A stretch of 64,000 bases of DNA from NCBI RefSeq assembly GCF_900176515.1, contig NZ_FWXV01000002.1, positions 930,001 to 994,000 of the forward strand. The letters are read 5' to 3'. This stretch comes from Kibdelosporangium aridum (GTDB lineage: Bacteria; Actinomycetota; Actinomycetes; Mycobacteriales; Pseudonocardiaceae). The notes beneath the pieces were generated by a model that searched no databases, was not told where the DNA came from, and saw only the letters and a list, made by a program, of their open reading frames with translations. Of this stretch, positions 52,618 to 61,392 are shown piece after piece (within the stretch, counting starts at the first letter, position 1; the number at the start of each line of letters is the position of its first letter). The translations under genes and the position numbers were made by a program.

Positions 52618-53715
52618 ATGCTCAGAAAAATGACCGCAGTGCTGCTGACAGCGCTACTCATTCCGGCCGGGACGGCGATCGCGGCGCCTGCGAGGATGAC
52701 GCTTTCCGGTCCAACCGGCCCGTATCCGATTGGCACGACGGAACTGCATCTGACCGACCATGACCGGCTCGATCCGTGGTCGGCCAAACCCCGCGAGCTC
52801 ATGGTGTCACTGTGGTACCCGGCCTGGCCGTCGGCGCGGCCGGTGGCCAGCCAGTTCAAGCCGGGTGTGGCGGACTTCTACGACAAGAACTTCGCCTCGG
52901 CCGGGATCACCCCCGGGATGGCCGACTTCGCGGGCACGAAGACACACGCCCGGCTCGACGCTCCACGCTTGCCCGGCCACCGGCCAGTGATCATCTACTC
53001 GCCAGGTGGCGGGCACTCCCGGTCGATGGGCACGGTCCTGGTCGAGGACCTGGCCAGCCGGGGATACCTCGTGGTCACGGTCGACCACACGTTCACCGGG
53101 CCGGTGCAGTTCCCCGACCGGACCGAGGTGCTCGGCCGGGGCGTGGACAACGCCACGGTGATGCGGACGCGCGCACAGGACACGTCGTTCGTGCTGGACG
53201 AGCTGGGCGCCCGGGGCGTCGATCTGTCCGCAGTGGGCATGTTCGGTCACTCGATGGGTGGATTCACCACCGCGGAAGCGATGATCATCGATAGCCGGAT
53301 CGACGCCGGTGCCAACCTCGACGGCAGCATGGATCCGCGCGCGGGCCAGGCCGCGACGACCGGCGTGGACCGGCCGTTTCTGCTGATGGGCGGCGGTTTG
53401 AGCAGCGGCGAACCGCACAACCACCAGCACTCCGACGACTGGAGGTCGTTCTGGGTGAAGTCAACCGGCTGGCAGCGGGACCTGTACCTGCCCGCGGCCG
53501 AGCACTCGAGTTTCACCGACGCCCAGGTGATGCTGACGCAGCTCCCTGGCCTCCCGGCGGACAAGCGAAGTGCGGCGATCGGGACCATCGACCCACGTCG
53601 AAGTGTCACGATCCAGCGCACGTACCTCGCCGCGTTCTTCGCCGAACACCTGGAAGACACGCACACTTCGCTGTTCGACCGGCAGATCTACCCGGAAGCC
53701 CAGCTGATCAGATGA
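52618..53715 (+). CDS. Secreted alpha/beta hydrolase, PAF-acetylhydrolase/chlorophyllase-like
   Basis: 365 residues with a signal peptide (MLRKMTAVLLTALLIPAG, cleavage near AIA-AP). ELMVSLWYPAWPS and PVIIYSPGGGHSRSMGTVLV (oxyanion hole region) and SAVGMFGHSMGGFTTAEAM (nucleophile Ser about 211) match the platelet-activating-factor acetylhydrolase-like family. Later NLDGSMDP and the HSSFTD region give the Asp and His. It likely hydrolyses esters outside the cell. ATG 52582 upstream is an alternative start. It may belong to the regulon of the preceding two-component system. Its end overlaps the next gene by 8 nt. Confidence 0.85.
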   Translation: MLRKMTAVLLTALLIPAGTAIAAPARMTLSGPTGPYPIGTTELHLTDHDRLDPWSAKPRELMVSLWYPAWPSARPVASQFKPGVADFYDKNFASAGITPGMADFAGTKTHARLDAPRLPGHRPVIIYSPGGGHSRSMGTVLVEDLASRGYLVVTVDHTFTGPVQFPDRTEVLGRGVDNATVMRTRAQDTSFVLDELGARGVDLSAVGMFGHSMGGFTTAEAMIIDSRIDAGANLDGSMDPRAGQAATTGVDRPFLLMGGGLSSGEPHNHQHSDDWRSFWVKSTGWQRDLYLPAAEHSSFTDAQVMLTQLPGLPADKRSAAIGTIDPRRSVTIQRTYLAAFFAEHLEDTHTSLFDRQIYPEAQLIR

Positions 53716-54265
53716 AGACGGGCGTGAACAGCCAGCGCGCGAAGCACGTCTCCCCGTCCGGCTCCGTCATCCACCGAACTTGCAGCACGTAATCACCGCG
53801 GGGTACGTCGAAGCGCAGGCCGTTGGGTGCGTCCTCGGCGGGCTCCCAGCTGACGGGTGCCTTGCCGGGCTTGGCTTTGGGCCAGTCGCCGTCACCGCCG
53901 AGCATCGAGGAGAAGAAGTACATGTCGCCGCTGGGTACCGGGACGACGTCGCCGACGTGGTCGCCGTCGGCCGGGTACTCCAGCGCCTTGCCCAGTGCTC
54001 GGGAGTACGGCTCGCCTTGCGCCTGCACGATCGCGATGGTCTTGCGGTTCTTGAAGACCTCGAGCCAGCCTTCCGGTTTCACCGCTCCGTCGACCGCCAC
54101 CACCGCGGCCATTCCGGTACCGACCTGCGTCGCGGTCTCCGACCAGTGCAGATCCGCGAGAGCGTCCACTTGGTCCTTTTCGCCTTGCCAGGCGTACAGG
54201 AAGTACCTGTCCATGACCAGGAACTGCTCACCGTTCGTCCACACGCGACCTATATGTCTCCACAT
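53708..54265 (-). CDS. Unknown protein coupled to the PknG-type kinase
   Basis: 185 residues, start fixed by the TGATG overlap with the kinase stop. No signal or membrane segment is seen. The sequence looks globular (FLVMDRYFLYAWQGEKDQVD, VVPVPSGDMYFFSSMLGGDG, VLQVRWMTEPDGETCFARWL), with a mixed beta layout and several Trp. I do not recognise the family. Translation coupled to pknG suggests a role with it (effector, inhibitor or substrate). Antiparallel 8-nt overlap with the hydrolase at its 3' end. Confidence 0.7.
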   Translation of the reverse strand: MWRHIGRVWTNGEQFLVMDRYFLYAWQGEKDQVDALADLHWSETATQVGTGMAAVVAVDGAVKPEGWLEVFKNRKTIAIVQAQGEPYSRALGKALEYPADGDHVGDVVPVPSGDMYFFSSMLGGDGDWPKAKPGKAPVSWEPAEDAPNGLRFDVPRGDYVLQVRWMTEPDGETCFARWLFTPVFI

Positions 54266-56934
54266 CAGGTGAGTGTCCTCGGGCGGATGGCGTTGGCGCG
54301 GTCGACCAGCTCGTGGCGTTGTTCCGGTGTGCTGGCCAGCCGCGCCAGAGCGCGGTAGCAGCGCTCCAGACCAAAGCGTAGTTCACGCTCGGAAAGGTTG
54401 CAGCCCAAGACAGTTCCGGTCGCGTGACCACCACCCGGACGGCCCGCTTTCACCCACCCGTATGCCGCTTCCAGCACCTCGACCGACAACTGTGTGCGAC
54501 GTTCCGCGTCCAACGCGAGCCTTTCGAGTCGGCGTGCCGCGTCGTACAGGTCGGGCTCGGCCAGCTTCGCCACTTCGTGGGCCCGGGCCTTGATCTTGAT
54601 CGCGGCGACCTGTGCCGCAACGTAATGGCTCGAGCTGTCCGGAACGGACTCGAGCACCTCGATCGCACCCGCACGTGCGCCTTGGGCGAGGTACACCCGT
54701 ACCAAACCGAAGGCCGCGCTGACGTACGAGCGGTCGGTCCGCCAGACCTGCTCGTAGAAACGTGCGGCGCCGAAGTAGTCCCGCAGGTATTCGAGGCTGA
54801 TCCCCAGCGCCAGTTTCGGCGCGGCTTCACCCGGAAGGGCGTCGTACACGGCGTCGAACGCCGCGCGAGCCTCGTTCGGCCGCCGCATCGCGAGCTCAAG
54901 CAGGCCACGGTGCCACTGCAGACGCCAGTCATGCGGGTCCGAGGCCATCCGCCTGGCCAGTTCCAGCTCGCCGGACGCGCGGGCGATGTCCCCGAGCTCG
55001 GTGCGGGCGCGCATCATCCGCAGTCGCACCTCGACGGAGTTCTGCGGTGCGTGGGTAAGCGCCTCCACGAGGTCGTTCAGATCCGACGCCACGGTCGCGG
55101 CGAGCACACCGGCCGCCGGGTCGTCGGTGTCCACTTGGGGCACCGGCAACGCACCGATCACTTCGGACGGATCCGGCACCGTCAGCGACACACCACGTTC
55201 GTCGGTCTGCACGGTGGCGCCGAAGGTCCGCGGCTCCGGACCGAACACTGTGGACACACCGGGGCGCGGCCGGTTCGTGCCGAGCGCCATCACTTCGCGC
55301 AGCACACCGGTCAGCTGCTCGGCCATGTCCTCGGCCGTCGGGAACCGGCGGTCCGGGTCGGGGTGCGTTGCCCGCTTGAGCACCCGGTAGTAGGAGTCGA
55401 ACAGTTTGAACAGCGGCATCTCGTCCGGGCCCGGCAACGTGTGCCGGTATTTGCCGGTGTACCCGGTGAACTCGATCGACAACACCGCCAGCGTGCGGCC
55501 GACCGTGTAGATGTCGGACGCCACCGAAGCGCCACGTTCGGACAGCTCAGGCGCGCTGTAGCCGAGCGTGAAGAACAACGGGCTCTCGTAATCGTCCTCG
55601 CGGCGGACCGCGCCAAGGTCGATCAGCTTCAGGGTCTCGTTGGTCTGGATCACGTTGTCCGGCTTGAGATCGCAGTACAGCAAGCCGATGCTGTGCAGGT
55701 AACCCATGGCAGGCAGGATCTCCAGGCCGTACGCGATCACCTGGCCGATCGGCAGCGGCTCGGCGCGGCCGAGCGTGCGGTGGTGTTCCAGCGCGATCTG
55801 CCGCAACGACTGGCCGCCGACGTACTCCATCACGATGTAGCCGACCGAGGTCCCTGTGGTCGGGTCCGGCGCCTGCACGAAGTTGTAGATCTTGAGGATG
55901 TTCGCGTGTTCGACCTGCGCCAGGAACCGCTGCTCGGCGACGGCCGCGGCCAGCGCGGTCGGGTCACCGGTGTCGATCAGGCCCTTGAGCACCACCCACC
56001 GGTCACTGACGTTGTGGTCCTTGGCCAGGTAGATCCAGCCGAGACCGCCGTACGCAAGGCAGCCGAGCACCTCGTACTGCCCGCCGAGGATGTCCCCGCG
56101 GCGAAGTCGCGGCTTGAAGGAGAACCGCGCCCCGCAGTTCGGGCACTCGCCCTCCGCGGCACCCGGTTCGCCGTCGGCACCACGGCCGACCGCGGCACCA
56201 CAGTTGCCGCAGAACCGTTTGTTCTCCGCGACAACGGGATCGGTCATCACGGCCGACGTGGGATCCCGGTAGGGCACCGGGGGAACGTCGACCAGACCGG
56301 CACCGAGTCCACGGCCGCGGGCGACACGGGAACTCGTCCGCCGCGAACCCGTGCCGTGGCCAGGTCCCGGGAACGGCACCGAGTCGCTGCGGGGCTGGGA
56401 GTCCTGTGACGGCGGGGCTTCCTCGACAACCGGCTTCGGCGGGACGATGCTCTGCGTCGGTTCCGCGGTCGCCAGGACGCTCGTCGGCTGTGGTACGTCC
56501 GCGAGCGGCGAATGCATCTCTTGGGGTTGGACAGCCGGGACCTGAACCCCTTGGGCCCATTGGCCTGGCGCCGGTGCGGGCTGCCCGTGCGGCGGCGTGA
56601 CCGGCCTGATGGTCAAGGTTTCCGGATCAGGCTTGGCCTTGGGTTGAGGTGCTTGCTGTGACTGGGTGACCGGCCGCGGCGGCTGCGGCGGCTGCGTGGA
56701 CGGTCGATGTGGCGGCTGCGCCCCCGAAGTGGCATTGGGGGCACTCGGCTTCGGCGGGGAGGGCTGGGAGCCGCTGAGCACGTCGGGATGCCGGAACCAG
56801 CCGGTCCCGGCTTCGTCCTCACGCCTCGGAGGCTGCTGTGGTGGCGTCCACGCCTGCTGGTCCGGTGCGCCGCACTGGGTGCACTTGCCGAACGCCGTCT
56901 CGCCGCCACATCCCGGTCGCTGACACTTGGCCAT
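54265..56934 (-). CDS. pknG: Serine/threonine-protein kinase PknG
   Basis: 889 residues versus about 750 in Mycobacterium. Order: an extra N-terminal zinc-ribbon-like motif (CQRPGCGG, KCTQCGAP), a long Pro/Gln-rich region to about 235, a rubredoxin-like site (FCGNCGAAV, ECPNCGARF), a kinase domain from about 280 (GGQYEVLGCLAYGGLGWIYL, VLKGLID with ATP Lys, LLYCDLKPDNVIQ catalytic loop near 420, IDLGAVRR variant of DFG), then a TPR tail. It controls glutamate metabolism through GarA/OdhI phosphorylation. Start and stop abut glnH (15 bp) and the coupled unknown gene. Confidence 0.95.
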   Translation of the reverse strand: MAKCQRPGCGGETAFGKCTQCGAPDQQAWTPPQQPPRREDEAGTGWFRHPDVLSGSQPSPPKPSAPNATSGAQPPHRPSTQPPQPPRPVTQSQQAPQPKAKPDPETLTIRPVTPPHGQPAPAPGQWAQGVQVPAVQPQEMHSPLADVPQPTSVLATAEPTQSIVPPKPVVEEAPPSQDSQPRSDSVPFPGPGHGTGSRRTSSRVARGRGLGAGLVDVPPVPYRDPTSAVMTDPVVAENKRFCGNCGAAVGRGADGEPGAAEGECPNCGARFSFKPRLRRGDILGGQYEVLGCLAYGGLGWIYLAKDHNVSDRWVVLKGLIDTGDPTALAAAVAEQRFLAQVEHANILKIYNFVQAPDPTTGTSVGYIVMEYVGGQSLRQIALEHHRTLGRAEPLPIGQVIAYGLEILPAMGYLHSIGLLYCDLKPDNVIQTNETLKLIDLGAVRREDDYESPLFFTLGYSAPELSERGASVASDIYTVGRTLAVLSIEFTGYTGKYRHTLPGPDEMPLFKLFDSYYRVLKRATHPDPDRRFPTAEDMAEQLTGVLREVMALGTNRPRPGVSTVFGPEPRTFGATVQTDERGVSLTVPDPSEVIGALPVPQVDTDDPAAGVLAATVASDLNDLVEALTHAPQNSVEVRLRMMRARTELGDIARASGELELARRMASDPHDWRLQWHRGLLELAMRRPNEARAAFDAVYDALPGEAAPKLALGISLEYLRDYFGAARFYEQVWRTDRSYVSAAFGLVRVYLAQGARAGAIEVLESVPDSSSHYVAAQVAAIKIKARAHEVAKLAEPDLYDAARRLERLALDAERRTQLSVEVLEAAYGWVKAGRPGGGHATGTVLGCNLSERELRFGLERCYRALARLASTPEQRHELVDRANAIRPRTLT

Positions 56935-56949
56935 CGGTGCTTCCCCTTG

Positions 56950-57909
56950 TCAGTCCCGGTACTTCGGCGCGGGTGGGGTCGCGGACTCGCCGAGCCGCTC
57001 CGCCACCCACCGGTTGTAGCTCTGCTGCCACGAGCCGTCGCCGCGGGCGCGATCCAGCACGGCGTTGACGAACTTGACCATGTCGACGTTCCCCTTGGGA
57101 ATGCCGATGCCGTACGGCTCCTCGGTCAGCTTCGGACCGACGATCTTCACGGCCGGGTCCTGCGCCACCATCCCGACCAGGATCGGCTCGTCCGTCGAGA
57201 TCGCGGCGACCTGGCCCTGTTGCAGCAACACCAGGCAGTCCGACCAGTTGATCACCGACCACGGCACGGGTTTGGCCGGGTGCTTGGCGATCTGGGCGAG
57301 CGAGGTCGATCCCGCGTTCGCGCACACCTTCTTGCCAGCGAGGTCGTCGATGCTGCTGACCGGCGCGCCTTTCGGCACGAGCACGCGCTGCCCGGTCGTG
57401 TAGTAGACGGTCGAGAACGCGACCTTCTGCAGCCGTTCGCAGTTGATCGTGTACGTCCGCACGACGATGTCGACCTCGCCTGCTTCCAGCACCTTTTCCC
57501 GGTCGCGCGAGCTGATCACCTTGAACTGGATCTTGCTCTCGTCGTTGAAGATCGCCTTGGCCACCTGCTTGGCCATGTCGATGTCAAAGCCCTCGAGGGC
57601 GTTGGTCGCCGGGTTGCGGAAGCCGAACAGGTACGTGTTCTGGTCGACACCGGCGATCAACCGGCCGCGTTCCTTGATCTTGGCCATCGTCGAGCCTGAG
57701 CCGATACCGAGGCCGGCGGGCCGCAGGCTGGCTGTCGGGTCGCCGCAGTCAGGCGTCTGCGAGCCGGCGGCGTTGGCTTGACCTGGCCCGGATCCTTCCG
57801 GCTCCGGGCGGTCGGCGGACGTCACCACGGCGAGGTCGACAGGGCGCCCCGGCCCGCCGCACGCGGTCAGCGCGAATGCCGCCACAAGCAGCAGTGCGAC
57901 TCGTTTCAT
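56950..57909 (-). CDS. glnH: Glutamate-binding lipoprotein of the GlnX-GlnH-PknG pathway
   Basis: 319 residues. Lipobox LTACGG (Cys about 17), periplasmic-binding-protein-type fold: KIKERGRLIAGVDQNTYLFG FRNP, ALEGFDIDMAKQVAKAIFND, VDIVVRTYTINCERLQKVAF, and GQVAAISTDEPILVGMV. In mycobacteria the homologue senses Asp/Glu outside the cell and signals through GlnX to PknG. The order glnX, glnH, pknG is preserved here. ATG 57909 overlaps the glnX stop (TGATG); GTG 57912 is the alternative. Confidence 0.93.
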   Translation of the reverse strand: MKRVALLLVAAFALTACGGPGRPVDLAVVTSADRPEPEGSGPGQANAAGSQTPDCGDPTASLRPAGLGIGSGSTMAKIKERGRLIAGVDQNTYLFGFRNPATNALEGFDIDMAKQVAKAIFNDESKIQFKVISSRDREKVLEAGEVDIVVRTYTINCERLQKVAFSTVYYTTGQRVLVPKGAPVSSIDDLAGKKVCANAGSTSLAQIAKHPAKPVPWSVINWSDCLVLLQQGQVAAISTDEPILVGMVAQDPAVKIVGPKLTEEPYGIGIPKGNVDMVKFVNAVLDRARGDGSWQQSYNRWVAERLGESATPPAPKYRD

Positions 57910-59240
57910 CACCGGTACTCCCGCAGCCGTTGCCGAATCCCCACCAAGGCGCCGCCCGCGCCGATCAACGCGAGCACCGCGACGCCGGGCACCAGCCCGG
58001 TCAGCGCGTTCTCGGCCGAGGATGTCGCCTCGACGAACTTCTCCCTGCCTTTCTGAATAGCACCGGAGAGGTTCTCGTCCAACCTGTTGAAGGCCTTGGC
58101 CGCGCTGTCGTCCTTGTCGCCGATGGCCATGTCGACGGCCCGCTCGTACTGGCCGCCGTCGTCGAGCTCACGCAACTGGCGGTGCGCTTCCTGCCAGGCC
58201 TGCGCGTTGTCGATGGCGCCGCGGACCTGCTGGCTGATCGTCGAGTCCGTCGCCGCCTCACGGGCCTTGACCAGCAGATCCTTGTCGCTGCCGCCCTTGC
58301 CGGAGATCGTCGGCGCGAGCTCCTGCCATTCCTTCTCGTACATCGCGCCGTCGCCACGCGCGACCAACGTGAGGGTCTCGTCGGCACGGCACTTCAAGGC
58401 CACGATCCTGGCTTGTACCAACACATCCACTTGCTGCGAGCCGTCGTCCCGCGCGCTGCCGACAGCCGCGGCGGACACCCAACCCGCGGCCACGCCCCAG
58501 ATCAGCCCGATGCCGACGGCGATCGTGGCGACCAGGAGCCCGACGTTGACGAGCCGGTTGGTCTTGCGCGTGAGATGCACTTGGGTGGCGATCAAGGCGC
58601 CCAGCAGCACAACCGTGAGCGCGACCGTCAGCCACGGGAAGCTCGTCGCGTCGTCCTGTTCGTCGGTGAGCCTGCCGACGTCGATCCGGTAGAGCTCCTG
58701 CGCCGCGGGCAGGAGCTTCGTCCGCATCAAGGTCGACGCCTCACGCAGATAGGCCGCACCGATCGGCAATCCGAAGCGGTTGTTCGTCCGTGCCGTCTCG
58801 ACCAGGCCGGCGTAGACCGGCAACTGCTGGCCGAGCGTGTCGACCTGTTTCTCGGCCTCCGGAATCCCGCCGATATCCGACGCTGCCTTGGCCAGCGCGG
58901 CACCCGCCTGCGCCATGTCGACCTCGTAGCGTTCGCGCAGCACGGCCGGTTCCAGGCCGCCGGAGAGGAACGCGCTCGATGCGGTCGCGTCGGCGTCCGA
59001 GAGCGACCGGTAGATCTGTTGTGCCGCAGCGGCAAGCGGTTCGCGATGTTCGGTGAGATTGCTGATCGTGTTCTGCTTCGTCTGCAGCGCCAAGGCCGCG
59101 ACAAAACCCGTCAGCACACTCAGCACCACGAGCGCGCTCGCGATGATCCCCAACCGACCTGGCGTGGTGCGCGCGGAGCGAGCCATCCGTCGCACGGCGT
59201 CACCCCGCTGCGTCGGCGGCGCACTGACCGGAGCTCCCAT
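57909..59240 (-). CDS. glnX: Membrane signalling protein GlnX-like
   Basis: 443 residues from ATG 59240. First helix LGIIASALVVLSVLTGFVAA LAL, a long extracytoplasmic helical domain (HREPLAAAAQQIYRSLSDAD and onward), a pair of helices near 215-275 (WLTVALTVVLLGALIATQV, VGLLVATIAVGIGLIWGVA), a second helical extracytoplasmic domain, and a last helix (LVPGVAVLALIGAGGALVG). This four-helix layout agrees with GlnX of mycobacteria. It links GlnH binding to PknG. First gene of the operon; the promoter lies in 59241-59434, shared with the plus-strand mini-protein gene. Confidence 0.9.
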   Translation of the reverse strand: MGAPVSAPPTQRGDAVRRMARSARTTPGRLGIIASALVVLSVLTGFVAALALQTKQNTISNLTEHREPLAAAAQQIYRSLSDADATASSAFLSGGLEPAVLRERYEVDMAQAGAALAKAASDIGGIPEAEKQVDTLGQQLPVYAGLVETARTNNRFGLPIGAAYLREASTLMRTKLLPAAQELYRIDVGRLTDEQDDATSFPWLTVALTVVLLGALIATQVHLTRKTNRLVNVGLLVATIAVGIGLIWGVAAGWVSAAAVGSARDDGSQQVDVLVQARIVALKCRADETLTLVARGDGAMYEKEWQELAPTISGKGGSDKDLLVKAREAATDSTISQQVRGAIDNAQAWQEAHRQLRELDDGGQYERAVDMAIGDKDDSAAKAFNRLDENLSGAIQKGREKFVEATSSAENALTGLVPGVAVLALIGAGGALVGIRQRLREYR

Positions 59241-59434
59241 GGTCACAGAGTCAACACCACGCCCCTATGGCTACGTGCAAATACCGGCATGGAGTAACCG
59301 CCCTGTGATCCGTCACGAGGCGTAATCCCCCGTGTGTGTCGGTCAATCGCCTGATTGCCCGATGGTCTGCACCGTAGGCGCTCTGCTTTGGTTGCTAGTC
59401 GGAATTTTCGCCGCACCCGAGGACGGCAAGGACA

Positions 59435-59650
59435 ATGAGCAAGCTCGAACGGATCGCCACCTTCTGCGGGCAGTGCAACTGCGGCTGCCCGGAACTGTGG
59501 ATCGACGCGGACGCGACGGAAGAGCAGCGCGTCGTGATCACCGACGACTTCGGGCAGCGCATCCAGATGAGCCTCGCGCAACTGCACGCGCTGGTCAGCG
59601 ACGTGAAAGACGGTGCACTGGACGCACTGCTGGCGACCACGCCCTCCTAG
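59435..59650 (+). CDS. Cys-rich conserved mini-protein
   Basis: 71 residues, AAGGA before ATG 59435. FCGQCNCGCPELW packs four Cys in eight residues, then VVITDDFGQRIQMSLAQLHA and VSDVKDGALDALL. Small actinobacterial proteins of this form exist but, as far as I know, lack a defined function. The Cys cluster could bind a metal or Fe-S cluster or be a site for modification. Start is 200 bp from glnX on the other strand; the DUF5134 gene follows after 9 bp, so the two are probably one operon. Confidence 0.8.
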   Translation: MSKLERIATFCGQCNCGCPELWIDADATEEQRVVITDDFGQRIQMSLAQLHALVSDVKDGALDALLATTPS

Positions 59651-59659
59651 CACGGGGGC

Positions 59660-60154
59660 ATGGCCGGCCCGATCTGGATCCGGTGGCTGCTCACCCTCGC
59701 GTTCCTGGCAACCGCCGGCTTCCACATACGCCGCCTGGCCACAGCCGGGCGGCATCCGTCATACCCCGACGGTGACCGTGCCGCCGACGTCGCCCACGTC
59801 ATCATGGCAACCGGTATGGCGGTGATGTCGTCACCCGTCGGCGGGCCCCTCTCACCTGCCAGTTGGTTGACGCTGTTCTGTCTGCTCACAGCCTGTGCAG
59901 CGATCCGCGGCCGACTCGACCTCGCCGTGGCAGGCGCCGCGATGGCCTACATGCTCGCCGCAGGCACCCACGACGCCCACCACATGTCCGGTCCCTGGGT
60001 GATCCACCAGCCCGGCCTCGCCCTGCCGTACATCGCGTGGGCGCTTGCCGCGTACTTCCTGGCTTATGCACTGTGGTCTGCGACACGCCCGCCGTGCGCG
60101 CCGCGGGTAGTCATGTCGCTGGGTATGAGCTACATGCTGGTCACAGCGGTGTGA
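59660..60154 (+). CDS. DUF5134 membrane protein
   Basis: 164 residues, GGGGGC before ATG 59660. Five hydrophobic helices (IRWLLTLAFLATAGFHIRRL, VAHVIMATGMAVMSSPVGGP, WLTLFCLLTACAAI, LAVAGAAMAYMLAAGTHDAH H, LPYIAWALAAYFLAYALW) with several His (GTHDAHHMSGP, AHVIMATGM, ADVAHV). This His pattern is typical of DUF5134, which may bind a metal. Coupled to the Cys-rich mini-protein. The tRNA-Lys gene starts 48 bp later. Confidence 0.85.
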   Translation: MAGPIWIRWLLTLAFLATAGFHIRRLATAGRHPSYPDGDRAADVAHVIMATGMAVMSSPVGGPLSPASWLTLFCLLTACAAIRGRLDLAVAGAAMAYMLAAGTHDAHHMSGPWVIHQPGLALPYIAWALAAYFLAYALWSATRPPCAPRVVMSLGMSYMLVTAV

Positions 60155-60202
60155 GGCCTCCGCATAACTCGGTCGCGCGACTAGGTAGGCTAGGTGCAGT
60201 TA

Positions 60203-60275
60203 GGGCCTCTAGCTCAATTGGCAGAGCAGCGGACTTTTAATCCGCGGGTTCGGGGTTCGATCCCCCGGGGGCCCA
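60203..60275 (+). tRNA. tRNA-Lys (TTT)
   Basis: 73-nt cloverleaf: acceptor GGGCCTC/GGGGCCC, D-arm GCTCAATTGGCAGAGC, anticodon stem GCGGA/TCCGC with loop CTTTTAA (anticodon TTT), T-loop TTCGATC. Its 3' end lies only 5 bp from the stop codon of the convergent oxidoreductase. Confidence 0.97.
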
Positions 60276-60280
60276 CTCCC

Positions 60281-61330
60281 TCAGGGCGACTCTGCTCGGT
60301 TGCTTTGCAACCTCGCCGAGTCGCTCGTCGTAATTTTGGGGGGCCGAGCCCCCCATACCCCCACGATTTCGACCTCCACTTGCGGTGACAGCGCGCGCAG
60401 GAAATCTTCCGAATCGAAGGCCTCACCTGCGGATACGACCCCGGTCGCGTTCGTCTGTCCGCTGAGGACGCGGTGGACGGCTTCCACCGCGAGCGGCGCG
60501 GTGACGGCGTAGATGTCCTGGCCGCGAGCGACAATTCGACGCTCTACTGCTCCCGATCGCACGATCACGTCGACCACGAACGACTCGGCCGTGCGCTCGT
60601 CGGATACCGGCTGGGTCAACACGTCCTTGGCTGCCTTGGTCGTCATGTACGTGCGCACTTCATGCACGTCGAGGTGCGTGGGGATCGTGACGATGTCGGC
60701 CATGGAGAACTCGCCGATCACCGGCTGGGTGCCGAGTGGAGCTGGGAACGTCCACTCCTCGGTCGGTGGGGCGTCGTCGCGGTACTCCAGTTGGCCGTTG
60801 GCGTAGCGGATGCGGCGGCCGTTGCGTCGCTCCCGGGAGACCGCGCCCGCTGCACGGGTTCCGGCAGTTGGGTGCCAGCTGCTCAGCGCGTAAGCGACGT
60901 GCACGGAGTCAGCCGACGTCCAGTCGCCCATCGCGGCTGTGGCCATCAGGTCGCCGAGGCCACCGAAAAAGGCCATTGCCGGGACCACCAACGTGGACAC
61001 GTCCACCTTGAACGTGTCGATGTTGGCCTCGATCTCGGCAGCCACGTCCACGTACGGGATGCCTGCGCGCGCTGCCGCGTCGATCACCGGTGCCGCAGTC
61101 GCCGCGAACGGTCCGGCGCAGTTGATCACGGCCGCCGCGCCGTCCATGGCGCGGTCCAGCGAAGCTGGGTCGTCGACCGAGGCTGGCCGGGCTCCTGGGA
61201 ACTCCGCCAGTTTGTTCGCGTCACGGCCGGACGGGAGCGGTTCGTACCCGCGCTTTTCCAGCTCTGCCACCACAAATCGTCCGGTGTGCCCGTAGGCCCC
61301 GTACACCATCACCTTGTCCACACTGGACAT
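60281..61330 (-). CDS. Saccharopine-dehydrogenase-like / trans-enoyl-reductase-type oxidoreductase
   Basis: 349 residues from ATG 61330. N-terminal Rossmann: VDKVMVYGAYGHTGRFVVAE (GxYGxxG), AVINCAGPFAATAAPVIDAA and GIPYVDVAAEIEANIDTF. It fits the saccharopine dehydrogenase superfamily that includes mycobacterial trans-acting enoyl reductases. The last ~27 residues (VGVWGARPPKI onward) come from the G/C hairpin repeat, so the native C-terminus was probably replaced. Substrate unknown. Diverges from the AraC regulator across 62 bp. Confidence 0.8.
   Translation of the reverse strand: MSSVDKVMVYGAYGHTGRFVVAELEKRGYEPLPSGRDANKLAEFPGARPASVDDPASLDRAMDGAAAVINCAGPFAATAAPVIDAAARAGIPYVDVAAEIEANIDTFKVDVSTLVVPAMAFFGGLGDLMATAAMGDWTSADSVHVAYALSSWHPTAGTRAAGAVSRERRNGRRIRYANGQLEYRDDAPPTEEWTFPAPLGTQPVIGEFSMADIVTIPTHLDVHEVRTYMTTKAAKDVLTQPVSDERTAESFVVDVIVRSGAVERRIVARGQDIYAVTAPLAVEAVHRVLSGQTNATGVVSAGEAFDSEDFLRALSPQVEVEIVGVWGARPPKITTSDSARLQSNRAESP
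60338..60354 (+). repeat. G/C hairpin, copy 3 of 3, inside the end of the next gene
   Basis: GGGGGGCCGAGCCCCCC, preceded by TAATTTT and followed by ATACCCCCACG. It lies 63 bp downstream of tRNA-Lys and is read, on the other strand, as the C-terminal residues of the oxidoreductase. Confidence 0.85.
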
Positions 61331-61392
61331 CCTGATCATCGCGGCGGTCGCTGACCAGTGTCCGGAACGACGTGATGCGTACAATTTCGGAC

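Noticed and set aside
54424..56409. 661-residue plus-strand frame opposite pknG
   Set aside because: It is exactly antisense to a well-supported kinase gene and shows the low-complexity Arg/His/Val-rich composition of GC-rich shadows.
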